48,257 bases of DNA from UBA877 sp035506155 (GTDB lineage Bacteria > Chloroflexota > Anaerolineae > Anaerolineales > Villigracilaceae): the NCBI GenBank assembly GCA_035506155.1, contig DATJPX010000007.1, positions 1 through 48,257 on the forward strand. Reading direction: 5' to 3'. Shown piece after piece: positions 7,524-16,479 of the stretch. The notes beneath the pieces were generated by a model. The model saw only the letters and a list, made by a program, of their open reading frames with translations. It had not been told where the DNA came from and made no database searches. A program made the translations under genes and the position numbers. Every line of letters begins with the position of its first letter. The first letter of the stretch is position 1.

Positions 7524-8117
7524 ATGCCAAAAGGAATCCCCCTGACGAAAGAAGAGATCGATCGCCGGCGCCACGAGATTTTTCAGTCTGCGGTGACCCT
7601 GATCCTGGAACAGGGCTTCACCGACACCTCCATGCAGGAAATCGCTGACGCCGCCGGGGTCGGAAAGTCCACACTGTACGATTACTTCCCCACCAAGGAC
7701 CACGTCCTGCTGTTCGTCCTCGAGGAAGAACTGGAGTTATTGAGGGAACAGGCCGAAGATATCGCGGCCCAAGAAATCCCTGTGCAAGAGAAACTCACGA
7801 AAATCCTCGAAACGCAACTCGATTTTTTGCTCAAGAATAAAAACTTTTTCATCGAAATTTCCATGCAAGCAGCCCAGCTCGGCCAGACCGGTCAACAGAG
7901 TGTCATGCAAAAACGCTATGCCTACCAGGACCTGCTGCGTGGCATTCTCGAACAGGGCATACGAGAGGGCATTTTCCGGCCGGTCAATACCCGCCTGGCT
8001 GCCCGGGTGATGATCGAGATCATGGAAGTGCTGGTCTATACGACCCGCCCGACCGGCACCCCCCGGGAGATGCTGGCGGATGCCCTGGACATATTCATGC
8101 AAGGGATAAAAGCCTGA
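7524..8117 (+). CDS. TetR/AcrR-family regulator
   Basis: A 197-residue TetR repressor. The helix-turn-helix is at about residues 33-55 (SMQEIADAAGVGKSTLYDYF), followed by the conserved TKDHVLL. The C-terminal half is helical with no family signature that I recognise. GAGGAG precedes the ATG at a good distance. It is co-directional with the dikinase gene 54 bases downstream, and its own promoter is bracketed by two matching operators. It most likely represses itself and the dikinase. The middle of the gene (about 7730-7870) is noticeably AT-richer than its surroundings, which may reflect transfer. Confidence 0.92.
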   Translation: MPKGIPLTKEEIDRRRHEIFQSAVTLILEQGFTDTSMQEIADAAGVGKSTLYDYFPTKDHVLLFVLEEELELLREQAEDIAAQEIPVQEKLTKILETQLDFLLKNKNFFIEISMQAAQLGQTGQQSVMQKRYAYQDLLRGILEQGIREGIFRPVNTRLAARVMIEIMEVLVYTTRPTGTPREMLADALDIFMQGIKA

Positions 8118-8171
8118 GACCTCGGCCAGCTCTATGGCCGATTACGTTGAAATCATCCAAAGGAAACGATC

Positions 8172-10718
8172 ATGACCCCATTCATCCTTCCCCTCTCCGA
8201 CCTTGCGGCCACGCTCGAAAACGTCGGCGGCAAGGGCATGTCGTTGGCAAAACTCTCCCGGGCCGGCTTGCCGGTTCCAGGTGGGTTTCACATCACCACG
8301 GAAGCCTATCGGCGCTTCGTGTCCGAAAACGGGCTCCAGCCGCGCATCCTGGCGGCGCTCCAGGATACGGGCAGCCTGGAACCGACCGCCCTCGAGCCGG
8401 TCGCCGGCCGGATCGGCGGATTTTTCGCCGAAGGCAGCTTGCCGGCGGAACTCGCCGGAGAGATTTCCAGGGCTTATGCCTCCCTGAAGGGGGCCACGGT
8501 GGCCGTCCGCTCCTCCGCCACCGCCGAGGATCTTCCGGAGGCCTCTTTTGCCGGTCAGCAGGATACCTACCTTAACATCCACGGCGAATCGGCCGTACTC
8601 GAGGCGGTCAAGAGATGCTGGGCTTCCCTCTGGACGGCGCGGGCCATTGCCTATCGAACGAAGCAGAATATCCCGCCCGAGGACGTGGCCCTGGCAGTCG
8701 TGGTCCAGGAACTTGTCTTTGCCGATGCGGCCGGGGTGATGTTCACCGCCAATCCGGTGAACGGGCGGCGCGATGAAGTGATGGTCACGGCCGCCTGGGG
8801 GCTGGGAGAGGCGATCGTCTCCGGGGCCGTCACCCCCGATACCATGACGGTCAGCAAACCTACGGGACGCACGGTCCGGCGCGAGACGGCAGAAAAACGG
8901 GTCATGACCGTCCGGACCGAGACCGGTACGGAAGAGCGGCCCGTCCCTGCCCGCCTGCAGAAGACCGCCGTGCTGAAGAATGCCCGGGTAAAGCGACTGG
9001 CGCAGTTGGGAATGGAGATCGAAAAACTCTACGCCGCCCCGATGGATATCGAATGGGCGCTGGCAGGCGGAAAATTTGCCATCCTGCAGGCCCGCCCGGT
9101 CACCGCCCTGCCGGAGCCGCCGCTGGATTGGCCCCTCCCGGCGCCCAAGGTGATGCTTTCCCGCGGCAGCCTGGCCGAGTTCCTCCCGGACCCCGTCTCG
9201 CCCTTGTTTGGCACCCTGGCGATCCCGATCGCCGGCAAAGCCAGCCTGAAGATGATGGACGATTTTGCCGGACTCAACGATCCGGACAGTTATATTATGA
9301 CGGTGGTCAACGGCTACGTTTACATCGGTTTGAAAATGACCCCCGGGGTGATCTGGACGATGGCGATCATGAGCATCGCGGCTTCGAAAAAGATGCTCTC
9401 CACTGGCAGGGAGCGTTGGCTGGCGGAGCGCGAAAAATACCTGGCCCTGGTCCGGAACTGGCAGGCGCGGGACGTGGCCGGGATGACGGCTCGAGCCTTG
9501 CTGGCCGGGGTGCGGGAGATTTTCACGCTGACTGCGGAGTATTACACGGTCATCCAGGCCGGGACCATCCCGACCGCCCTGAGCAGCGAAATGACCTTCA
9601 GCAACCTCTACAAACTGTTGATCAGGCGCAAAGGCGACCCGGCCCCGGCCACCTTCCTGTTCGGCTCCGAGAACCAGGCGCTGCGGGCCGAGAAATCCCT
9701 TTACGACCTGGCCATGTGGATAAAAGAGGAGCCCTCGTTGCTGGAGGCTTTCCTCCAGGAACCCGCCGTGCAGATCTGCACGCGCCTGCCCGAATCGAGC
9801 GGCGGAGCAGCCTGGGACGAGTTCCGGTCACGCTTCGCTGCTTACCTGGCCGATTATGGCCACATTATCTACGACCTGGACTTTGCCAAGCCGATCCCGG
9901 CCGATGACCCAGCCCCGCTCGTGCAGGCGATCAAAGCAATTCTGGATGGAACGGCCGGCAATCCATACGAGCGCCAGGCGGCGGCAATCGAACTCAGGGA
10001 ACGGCTGGCCCAGACTGTGGTCAGGAGGCTGGACCCGCTGCGCCGGAAGCTGTTCCTGAAACAGCTCGCCTGGGCCCAAGCCTCCGCCCCGCTGCGCGAG
10101 GACAGCATTGCCGACATCGGCCTGGGCCAACCCCAGATCCGCAAGATGCTCGGCGAGCTGGGGGGCAGGTTGGCCCGGGGAGGCGTCATCGCCGCGCCGG
10201 AGGATGTCTACTGGTTGGAAGCCCGCGAACTGGAAACCCTGGCAGACGCCCTGGACCAGGGCGGGACACTGGTCAGCCGGACCGATGGAATCGAAAAACG
10301 GAAATCCGACTGGCGGACCATGCGAAAAGTGACTCCCCCAAACGTGCTGCCGAGGAATACTGCGCTCTCCCGGTTCGCCCCCCGCGAAGACCAGCACGGG
10401 GATACCTTGAAAGGCATGGGGGCCAGCGCCGGCAAGGTGACGGGACGGGCCTGCGTCATGCGCGGCCCCGAGGATTTCGGCCGGATGCAGCCCGGCGACG
10501 TGATCGTGGCAGTCATCACCACACCGGCCTGGACGCCCCTGTTTGCCCGCGCCTCTGCGGTGGTGACCGACATCGGCGGTCCGCTCAGCCACAGTTCGAT
10601 CGTGGCGCGCGAATACGGCATCCCGGCAGTGCTCGGGACGGGGAGTGCGACCCGGCGCATCCACGACGGACAGCTCATCAGTGTGGACGGCAGCGCAGGC
10701 ACGGTGAGCCTGAAGTGA
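8172..10718 (+). CDS. PEP synthase/rifampicin phosphotransferase-like dikinase
   Basis: An 848-residue three-part enzyme. The N-terminal ATP-grasp domain of the PPDK/PEP-synthase family covers about 1-315 (GGKGMSLAKL; VAVRSSATAEDLPEASFAGQ; ILQARPVTAL). The central region of about 420 residues is helical. The C-terminal swivelling phosphohistidine domain has GGPLSHSSIVARE with the catalytic His807. The PEP/pyruvate-binding barrel that ends true PEP synthases is absent. That order and length match rifampicin phosphotransferases (about 860 residues), in which the middle part binds the drug and the His domain shuttles phosphate. It could instead phosphorylate another small molecule. AAAGGAAAC precedes the ATG. 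Pairing with a TetR gene fits an inducible detoxification unit. Confidence 0.85.
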   Translation: MTPFILPLSDLAATLENVGGKGMSLAKLSRAGLPVPGGFHITTEAYRRFVSENGLQPRILAALQDTGSLEPTALEPVAGRIGGFFAEGSLPAELAGEISRAYASLKGATVAVRSSATAEDLPEASFAGQQDTYLNIHGESAVLEAVKRCWASLWTARAIAYRTKQNIPPEDVALAVVVQELVFADAAGVMFTANPVNGRRDEVMVTAAWGLGEAIVSGAVTPDTMTVSKPTGRTVRRETAEKRVMTVRTETGTEERPVPARLQKTAVLKNARVKRLAQLGMEIEKLYAAPMDIEWALAGGKFAILQARPVTALPEPPLDWPLPAPKVMLSRGSLAEFLPDPVSPLFGTLAIPIAGKASLKMMDDFAGLNDPDSYIMTVVNGYVYIGLKMTPGVIWTMAIMSIAASKKMLSTGRERWLAEREKYLALVRNWQARDVAGMTARALLAGVREIFTLTAEYYTVIQAGTIPTALSSEMTFSNLYKLLIRRKGDPAPATFLFGSENQALRAEKSLYDLAMWIKEEPSLLEAFLQEPAVQICTRLPESSGGAAWDEFRSRFAAYLADYGHIIYDLDFAKPIPADDPAPLVQAIKAILDGTAGNPYERQAAAIELRERLAQTVVRRLDPLRRKLFLKQLAWAQASAPLREDSIADIGLGQPQIRKMLGELGGRLARGGVIAAPEDVYWLEARELETLADALDQGGTLVSRTDGIEKRKSDWRTMRKVTPPNVLPRNTALSRFAPREDQHGDTLKGMGASAGKVTGRACVMRGPEDFGRMQPGDVIVAVITTPAWTPLFARASAVVTDIGGPLSHSSIVAREYGIPAVLGTGSATRRIHDGQLISVDGSAGTVSLK

Positions 10719-10782
10719 CAAGGCATCAGGAGCCTTGCGAAAGGAAGCCGGGGACCGGACGGCCTCAGGATCATGGAAATAA

Positions 10783-10809
10783 TGGAGACCACCCATCGGG
10801 TGGTCTCCA
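10783..10809. terminator. Hairpin between convergent genes, probable terminator
   Basis: A perfect 12-base-pair stem TGGAGACCACCC / GGGTGGTCTCCA with loop ATC lies between the dikinase and the convergent lipoprotein gene. Only short, broken T-tracts follow on either strand (AGTCTATCTTA; TTATTTCC), so its strength is uncertain. Confidence 0.6.
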
Positions 10810-10846
10810 AGTCTATCTTAGGCGAATTTGGTTTGGAGCCGTGCGA

Positions 10847-12265
10847 TTACTTTTTCGAGCACAGGCCGGTTCTATCGTTGAGCGGGGTCCATACACACTG
10901 CGGGATGGCCGAGCAGCTGGACTTGCTTGTGTACTGGGCGCAATCCACCGGTACCGGCGTCGGGGTGGGAGTCGGCGGAGCGATCAGCACCCGCACGCCC
11001 GAAGTGTCACCGGAGGGCTGTCCGTCCTTCGTCAGGACCCAGCAGCCCTTGTTTGGATCGAGCATGATCCGCAGCCAGTCCCCCGTCGCATTGCGTCCGT
11101 CGATCGGATAGCTTGTGCCTTTCAGGGCTACATCCAGCGTATCGTAGAACAGGCCCGGGCCGAAGTGGCAGTTCAAATTGATGTTGGGAATGAAGAAGAG
11201 ACCCGCCGCGACCGGCGTTGGGGTGAAGGAAGCCGCGGGGGTCGGCGTGAAGGTCGAGGAGGGTACCGCGGTTGGAGTGGGGCCCGAGTACTGATACCAG
11301 GCAAAATCCTGGCCGGTCAGCACTTCTCCTGCGCTGAGGGTGATCGCCCGGTAGGTATTCCCTTCGTGCCCGCTCGGGATGACGGTCCAGTGGCCGACTC
11401 CGCCGGGGCCAAGGAAGCTGGCCGCATTGACATTGATGCAGTAATTCCCGGGTGTCAGACCGGTAAAGGAATAGTTACCGCTGCCGTCGGTGACGGTGGA
11501 CAACGGACCGCCCACCGGGCAGTCGCCGGGGCCGATATTGACGGTGATCCCGGTCATGAACGGTTCACCCGGCTGGTGGATGCCGTCCGCGTCGACGCCG
11601 TAGGAATCCGACACGCAGCCGGCCGGCAGCGGGCTGGGCACCGGGGAAATATCCAACGGGATGGGACACTGGTCGTACCACAAATTGCCACTGATCGAGG
11701 CCGTCCCGCCGACCGCGGTGGGTGTCGTTGCGCTTCCAGTGAGCCAGGCGAAGGTTTCGACGATCTGCAGGAAGACGTCGTTCTCGGAGGGTGCATAGGT
11801 GGGCACCACGGTCGGGAGGTAGACGCCGGGGTTATGGGAATGCAGGATGAAAGTCAGGTTGACGCAGACGCTGCCGCTGACGGTCGAATAAGCGACCCAC
11901 TCGTAGATCGAGCCGGCTGCTCCCTCGCCGGCGTTCTCCCTGACGAAGGTCAGGCCGTTGATGGTCAAGGTGGTCGGGGTCAGGCTGCCGGGTGCATACC
12001 CGAGGGAGTGCGGACTGACGCACGGGCTGCCGTCCGTGATGACGGAGATCTCCAGGTATTTTTCCACCAGGTTGGTGCCGGGCGTGATGGGCAGGTCGAT
12101 CCGGGCGGCCACGGCGGTGCCTCCCGGGGCGATCGAGCCGGTCGGCGGGTATTGCAGCCTGAAACCGTAAGCGCCGTTGGTGTAGGTCGACCAGCCAGGC
12201 AGGTTGCAGGCTGCCAGCGCGGTGATGGCGATTATTCCGCAAAGAGCATAGAGAAGTCGTTTCAT
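10847..12265 (-). CDS. Modular lipoprotein: PsbP-like, SdrD-B, SH3, Cys-rich tail
   Basis: A 472-residue exported lipoprotein with lipobox LAAC (Cys20). Residues 25-175 look like a PsbP/ligand-binding lipoprotein fold (YTNGAYGFRLQYP start). Then comes an SdrD-B/Cna-B-like beta-sandwich at about 190-310 (GNLWYDQC, DADGIHQPGE, GNYSFTGLTPG). A Thr/Pro linker leads to an SH3-like domain at about 350-415 (NLNCHFGPG, GDWLRIML, GCWVL). After a second Pro-rich linker, the last 33 residues form a Cys motif C-x8-C-x5-C-x11-C. Three such lipoproteins lie in tandem here. The SdrD-B part is almost identical to that of the gene at 14854. Likely a surface scaffold; no catalytic residues recognised. Confidence 0.88.
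   Translation of the reverse strand: MKRLLYALCGIIAITALAACNLPGWSTYTNGAYGFRLQYPPTGSIAPGGTAVAARIDLPITPGTNLVEKYLEISVITDGSPCVSPHSLGYAPGSLTPTTLTINGLTFVRENAGEGAAGSIYEWVAYSTVSGSVCVNLTFILHSHNPGVYLPTVVPTYAPSENDVFLQIVETFAWLTGSATTPTAVGGTASISGNLWYDQCPIPLDISPVPSPLPAGCVSDSYGVDADGIHQPGEPFMTGITVNIGPGDCPVGGPLSTVTDGSGNYSFTGLTPGNYCINVNAASFLGPGGVGHWTVIPSGHEGNTYRAITLSAGEVLTGQDFAWYQYSGPTPTAVPSSTFTPTPAASFTPTPVAAGLFFIPNINLNCHFGPGLFYDTLDVALKGTSYPIDGRNATGDWLRIMLDPNKGCWVLTKDGQPSGDTSGVRVLIAPPTPTPTPVPVDCAQYTSKSSCSAIPQCVWTPLNDRTGLCSKK
11350..11628 (-). repeat. Near-identical SdrD-B coding segment, copy 1
   Basis: By hand alignment, these 279 bases match 15375-15653 without any indel and with 11 mismatches (about 96% identity). 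Outside this segment the two genes diverge quickly. The encoded residues differ at only one position (N versus K in LTPGNYC/LTPGKYC). Confidence 0.85.
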
Positions 12266-12397
12266 AACAGCCTCATTTCACAACAAAAAGTGGATAATGT
12301 TTGTTGATTTTATTCTATTCCTTTCTTTTGCCTATGACCCTTATTACTTATTGGCTGGAAGGCACCCACACAATGCTGCGGATGCCTTCAGGGAATG

Positions 12398-14671
12398 TCA
12401 TTTCTTCGCCGAGCAAATACCGGTCCGGTCGTTGATCTGCGTCCAGGCGCAGGCCGGGACAGCGGAACAAGTGGCCTTGGTGGTGTAGGAAGTGCAATCG
12501 ATCGGAACGGGTGTCGGGGTGGGCGTAGGTGTCGGCGGGCTGATCAGGACCCGCAGCCCGGAGAGATCCCCCGAGACAGAGCCGGTGTTTGCCAGCACCC
12601 AGCAACCCTTGTTGGGGGTCAGCATGATGCGATACCAGTCCCCGGTGGCGTTACGGCCGTCCAGCGGGTAGGTGATGCCCTTCAGGGCAACGTCGAGCGT
12701 CTCGAAGAATATACCCGGCCCGACGTGGCAGTTGACATTCAGGTTGGGGATGAAACCAGGATTCTGCGTGATCGTTTTTTCATACCAGCCGAAGTCCTGC
12801 CCCGTCAACGATTGCCCGCCGGTCAATGTGACCTCCCGATAGGATTTCCCTTCATGCCCGCTCGGGACGAGCGTCCAGTGTCCATCGGTCGATACACCGG
12901 CGAACACGGTTGCATCCACTTCCATGCAGTATTGTCCGGGCTGCAGGTCCGGTAGCGTATATGCGCCGTTGGCATCGGTGGTTGTCTGAGCAACAGGCAG
13001 GCCCATTGGGCAATCGCCGGCCCCGATGGCCACGAGCGCGCCCGCGATGCCCGGTTCGCCCGCTTGACGGATGCCATCCGCATCGATGCCGTAGGCATCC
13101 TGGACGCAGCCGGCCGGGAGCGGATTCGGTACGGGTTTCGTGTCGGGGGCCAGATTGCAAATATCCTTCCAGACCACCCCACTGACCAAGGCGGGCGCTG
13201 GCGGCGGGGCGGACGGGTCGTATTCGTAGGCGCCAATGTCGTTTTTCGCCACCCCGTTCCCGTCCCCATCTTTTGGACGGGCTGTACCCCGCTGGTCGGT
13301 CTGAGGGGCGCCGCCATCTCCCGTGCCCGCATCGATGGCCGGGCTGCCTGTGAGGAGAGCGAGCGTCAGGGTATTGCCGCCATTGCTGGCCAGCGGCCCG
13401 AGCATTGGATCGGAGATGACGGTAAAGCCCTGGCAGCTGTTATCTGTGGCCATCGCCGTATAAACAGCCGATGGCGCAACGTCCAAGGCACAGTTTCCAC
13501 CGGTGTTGTTCACCACCAGAGTGTCCTGGATCGTGCTTGGCATGTGTCCGGATGTGTATATTCCCCCTCCTTTGACCGCGGCTGAATTATTGGCGATGGT
13601 CAGGTTGGTGGCATCGAACCAGCCAGCCTGCCCGGATTTGGTGTAGTTGTAGATTGCGCCGCCGGAGCCATTGTCGGGATAATAGGCGTATTGATAAGGG
13701 GTGACCGAGTTTCCGCTGAATGTGTCGTTTACTGCGATCACCCGATATTCGTTATAAAGCCCTCCTCCCACTCCGCCGGTGTTGTTCGAGATCGTGCTTT
13801 GCATAAGGGTGAGGTCACCGGCATTCGATATGGCCCCGGTATAGCCGCCGTGGTTGCTGTCGAAGGTGCTGTCGGTGACCGTAACCTTGGCATCGGTATA
13901 GGCGATCGACAAAGCGCCGCCGTTATTGTTGCTGATACTGGACATGAATATCCTGGCAGTGTTGGATCCCCCATAAATGACACCCCAGGAATCATTGTGA
14001 GAGACCGAAGAGGTGTCGATATCGAGGCTGATATACCCAAATACAGCGACGCCATCCCCGGCATTCGCCTGGACGTTGGTATTAAGCAGGCTGACTTTCG
14101 CAACCTGACTGGTTTGATCTCCAAAACCGGCAATCCCTGCTCCGTATTGATCTGCCATGTTGCTCGAAACCCAGGTATTGTTGGAAATCAAGGCATCCTT
14201 CACCAGCAGGAAGCTGACGTCGTATGCGAAGATGCCGCCGCCGGCATGGGCGGTCCCATGTTGGACGGCCAGGTCTTCGAGATTGACATTCATGCCGGCC
14301 GTTTTCGATCCGTCGATGCTGATCGTGGGGGTGAGCGTGCCGGCCCCATTGCTGCCGTCTATGATCGACTGGGTCGCCCCCTCGCCGACGATCGTCAAGC
14401 TCTTGGACAATGACAGGTTCTCGGTATATGTTCCAACCGCCAGGTGGATGGCATCGTTCGGGTTTGCACGTTGGATGGCTGTGGCGATGTGGCGACAGGG
14501 CGTCAGGATCGTCTGACAGTTGTTATTGTCGTCTCCCGAAGGCGAGACATACCATTGGCTCGAGCCGCCTCCTCCGCCCCCCAAATTGCAGCCGGTCGCT
14601 CCGGCGGTCAACAAGAATACGAGAAGAACCCCTACCCAGTTCAGGAAATGAGTATAGAAACGACGTTTCAT
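12398..14671 (-). CDS. Beta-helix lipoprotein with SdrD-B, SH3 and Cys-rich tail
   Basis: A 757-residue lipoprotein with lipobox GATGC (Cys28) then a Gly-rich linker. Residues 40-470 form a right-handed parallel beta-helix: a DUF1565-like start (WYVSPSGDDNNNC, PCRHIATAIQRA), many N-N-T/S turns and the polymorphic-repeat style SNNTGG. They end in a choice-of-anchor type segment (GSPAIDAG, DIGAYEYD). Then follow an SdrD-B-like domain (DADGIRQAGEPGIAG), an SH3-like domain (NVNCHVGPG, GCWVLANTG) and the C-x8-C-x5-C-x11-C tail. The start at 14671 is preceded by GGAGAGGG and gives a proper signal peptide; an in-frame extension of 25 codons is rejected. Probably binds or cleaves a surface polysaccharide; enzymatic residues could not be assigned. 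Confidence 0.88.
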   Translation of the reverse strand: MKRRFYTHFLNWVGVLLVFLLTAGATGCNLGGGGGGSSQWYVSPSGDDNNNCQTILTPCRHIATAIQRANPNDAIHLAVGTYTENLSLSKSLTIVGEGATQSIIDGSNGAGTLTPTISIDGSKTAGMNVNLEDLAVQHGTAHAGGGIFAYDVSFLLVKDALISNNTWVSSNMADQYGAGIAGFGDQTSQVAKVSLLNTNVQANAGDGVAVFGYISLDIDTSSVSHNDSWGVIYGGSNTARIFMSSISNNNGGALSIAYTDAKVTVTDSTFDSNHGGYTGAISNAGDLTLMQSTISNNTGGVGGGLYNEYRVIAVNDTFSGNSVTPYQYAYYPDNGSGGAIYNYTKSGQAGWFDATNLTIANNSAAVKGGGIYTSGHMPSTIQDTLVVNNTGGNCALDVAPSAVYTAMATDNSCQGFTVISDPMLGPLASNGGNTLTLALLTGSPAIDAGTGDGGAPQTDQRGTARPKDGDGNGVAKNDIGAYEYDPSAPPPAPALVSGVVWKDICNLAPDTKPVPNPLPAGCVQDAYGIDADGIRQAGEPGIAGALVAIGAGDCPMGLPVAQTTTDANGAYTLPDLQPGQYCMEVDATVFAGVSTDGHWTLVPSGHEGKSYREVTLTGGQSLTGQDFGWYEKTITQNPGFIPNLNVNCHVGPGIFFETLDVALKGITYPLDGRNATGDWYRIMLTPNKGCWVLANTGSVSGDLSGLRVLISPPTPTPTPTPVPIDCTSYTTKATCSAVPACAWTQINDRTGICSAKK

Positions 14672-14757
14672 AGATTCCCTCTCCGCGAATGCCCAAGGAT
14701 GGATACCCCGCCTTGGAAGCTGATCGGCTGTCCCTCTCCCAGACAACCCACCAATTC

Positions 14758-14786
14758 ATTATAGAAATGATATCCTGCGACTGCAA
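14758..14786 (-). promoter_or_regulatory. Promoter of beta-helix lipoprotein gene
   Basis: On the minus strand, TTGCAG (14786-14781), 17 bases, then a perfect TATAAT (14763-14758). The predicted start site is near 14751, about 80 bases upstream of the ATG. The -35 matches the consensus only in TTG. Confidence 0.55.
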
Positions 14787-14806
14787 TAGTACCGGGTATC
14801 TATGAA

Positions 14807-14836
14807 AAAATCGCCCGGCATCCGCCGGGCGATTTT
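14807..14836 (-). terminator. Rho-independent terminator after the third modular lipoprotein
   Basis: A perfect 13-base-pair stem AAAATCGCCCGGC / GCCGGGCGATTTT with a four-base loop. Read on the minus strand it ends in a T-run and lies 18 bases after the stop of the gene at 14854, so it separates that gene from the beta-helix gene's promoter. Confidence 0.88.
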
Positions 14837-14853
14837 GATCAGCGACGAACAGG

Positions 14854-16458
14854 TTATTTGCTTGTACAGTAATAGGTCACTGCAGTAACCAGTGAAGATT
14901 GTTTCCACTGGCAGGCAGGCTGCGCTTCGCAGGATTTTTCGTCTTTATAGTTGGCGCAATTGACCACCATCGTTGGGGTGGGAGTCGGCGGGGCGATCAG
15001 CACCCGCACGCCTGAAACGTCACCCGAAGGCTGCCCGTTCCTGGTCAAGACCCAGCAGCCCTTGTTCGGGCTGAGCATGATCCGCAGCCAGTCTCCCTGG
15101 GCATTGCGCCCGTCGATCGGGTAGCTCATGCCTTTCAGGGCCACGTCCAGCGTATCGTAGATCAATCCGGGACCAAGATGGCAGTTCAGGTTGATGCCCG
15201 GAATGAAGATGAGGCCCGGAACCGGCGTGGGGGTGAAGGTCGGGCCAACAGCCGTAGGTGTGAAAGTCGGGCCGGCGGAGGTGGGAGTGGGAGTCGGGGT
15301 GGGACCGCCGGTAAATCGATACCAGGCGAAGTCCTGGTCGTTCAGGATTTCGCCGGCGCCCAGCAGGACCGAGCGGTAGGTATTCCCTTCGTGCCCGCTC
15401 GGGATGACGGTCCAGTGGCCGACGCCGCCGGGGCCAAGGAAGCTGGCAGCATTGACGTTGATGCAGTACTTGCCCGGGGTCAGGCCGGTAAAGGAATAGT
15501 TACCGCTGCCGTCGGTGACGGTGGACAACGGACCGCCCACCGGGCAGTCGCCGGGGCCGATATTGACGGTGATCCCGGTCATGAATGGTTCACCGGGCTG
15601 GTGGATGCCGTCCGCGTCGACGCCGTAGGAATCCGATACGCAGCCGGCCGGCATGGGACTGGGGGCCGGGCTGGCGTCGAGCGGGACCGGGCACTGGTCG
15701 TACCAGAGCATGCCGTGGATCGTGGCGGTCGCCTCAGGCGCGCAGGTGCCGCTGGCGTTGGTGCGGAAGGAATTGGCTTCGGAGAATGGGCCAAGGGTGG
15801 TGTCGTTGATCGGGGCAATGCGCCAGAAATACGTAGTGCAGTCGGTGAGCGGACTGCCCGGGCCCCAGCGCGTGGATGGGTTGCCCGTCCCGCCGCTTAG
15901 GCTGGTATCGGTGAAGGTCGGGTCGGTCGATAGATCCACCCGATAGCCCTGTGGCAGGCAGGGATCGGGATACAGCCAGATCAGGGTGGGATCGAGATCC
16001 GTAATCACTGCGCCGTCGTCGGGCTGGAGCAGGGCCGGGGCGTGCAGGGATGCCGTATCGCACATCGGACCGGTGAAGAAGTAGCGGTATCCGGCGATCG
16101 GTCCGAGGGTGGTGCCGTTGATCGGTGAAACGGCCCACTCGTACTCCCGTCCGGGCTGCAGCGGGGCTCCGGGACTCCAAAGAGTGGACGGATTGCCCGT
16201 CCCGCCGCTCAGGTCATCGGTAAAGAGCGGACCGGTGCGGAGCTCGATGCGGTAGCCCTCCGGGTGGCAGGTCACGTCGGGGTAGGTCCAGCTGAGAGTT
16301 GGGGAGAGCGAACTGACGATCTCCCACATGGCCGGACTTCCCAGGGTGACTGCCTGCAAGCTGCCGGTCGGGCAGACCGGTGTGCCGAGATTACACCCTG
16401 CCAGGATGAGCAGGGCCAACACTGCCCCGAGAAACAATAATATCCATTTCGCTTTCAT
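14854..16458 (-). CDS. Modular lipoprotein: two Ig/FN3-like repeats, SdrD-B, SH3, Cys-rich tail
   Basis: A 534-residue lipoprotein with lipobox LAGC (Cys22). Two tandem beta-sandwich repeats of about 105 residues each cover residues 35-245; both carry SGGTGNPST and a P-x-Y-x-W or Y-F-W-R-I core. They resemble the FN3/Ig-like modules of extracellular carbohydrate-binding proteins. After them come an SdrD-B-like domain (about 255-375), a Thr/Pro linker, an SH3-like domain (NLNCHLGPG, GCWVLTRNG) and a Cys tail C-x8-C-x5-C-x14-C. The ATG at 16458 follows AGGAGAAAGAGG; a longer frame 65 codons upstream lacks a signal peptide at its own start. The SdrD-B part nearly equals that of the gene at 10847. 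Role unknown; likely surface display or adhesion. Confidence 0.87.
   Translation of the reverse strand: MKAKWILLFLGAVLALLILAGCNLGTPVCPTGSLQAVTLGSPAMWEIVSSLSPTLSWTYPDVTCHPEGYRIELRTGPLFTDDLSGGTGNPSTLWSPGAPLQPGREYEWAVSPINGTTLGPIAGYRYFFTGPMCDTASLHAPALLQPDDGAVITDLDPTLIWLYPDPCLPQGYRVDLSTDPTFTDTSLSGGTGNPSTRWGPGSPLTDCTTYFWRIAPINDTTLGPFSEANSFRTNASGTCAPEATATIHGMLWYDQCPVPLDASPAPSPMPAGCVSDSYGVDADGIHQPGEPFMTGITVNIGPGDCPVGGPLSTVTDGSGNYSFTGLTPGKYCINVNAASFLGPGGVGHWTVIPSGHEGNTYRSVLLGAGEILNDQDFAWYRFTGGPTPTPTPTSAGPTFTPTAVGPTFTPTPVPGLIFIPGINLNCHLGPGLIYDTLDVALKGMSYPIDGRNAQGDWLRIMLSPNKGCWVLTRNGQPSGDVSGVRVLIAPPTPTPTMVVNCANYKDEKSCEAQPACQWKQSSLVTAVTYYCTSK
15375..15653 (-). repeat. Near-identical SdrD-B coding segment, copy 2
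   Basis: This is the partner of 11350-11628: 279 bases, 11 mismatches by hand count, no indels, same strand, about 4 kb apart. Identity falls sharply at both ends, as expected after gene conversion or a partial duplication. Confidence 0.85.
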
Positions 16459-16479
16459 CCTCTTTCTCCTCTCCAAATT

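Noticed and set aside
8172..10718. Bona fide phosphoenolpyruvate synthase (ppsA) or PPDK
   Set aside because: The C-terminal PEP/pyruvate-binding barrel is missing; the protein ends just after the phosphohistidine domain.
10715..12307. A 530-codon plus-strand open frame opposite the first modular lipoprotein
   Set aside because: Complement of a gene with lipobox, SdrD-B and SH3 motifs; the frame has no motif and starts within the dikinase stop region.
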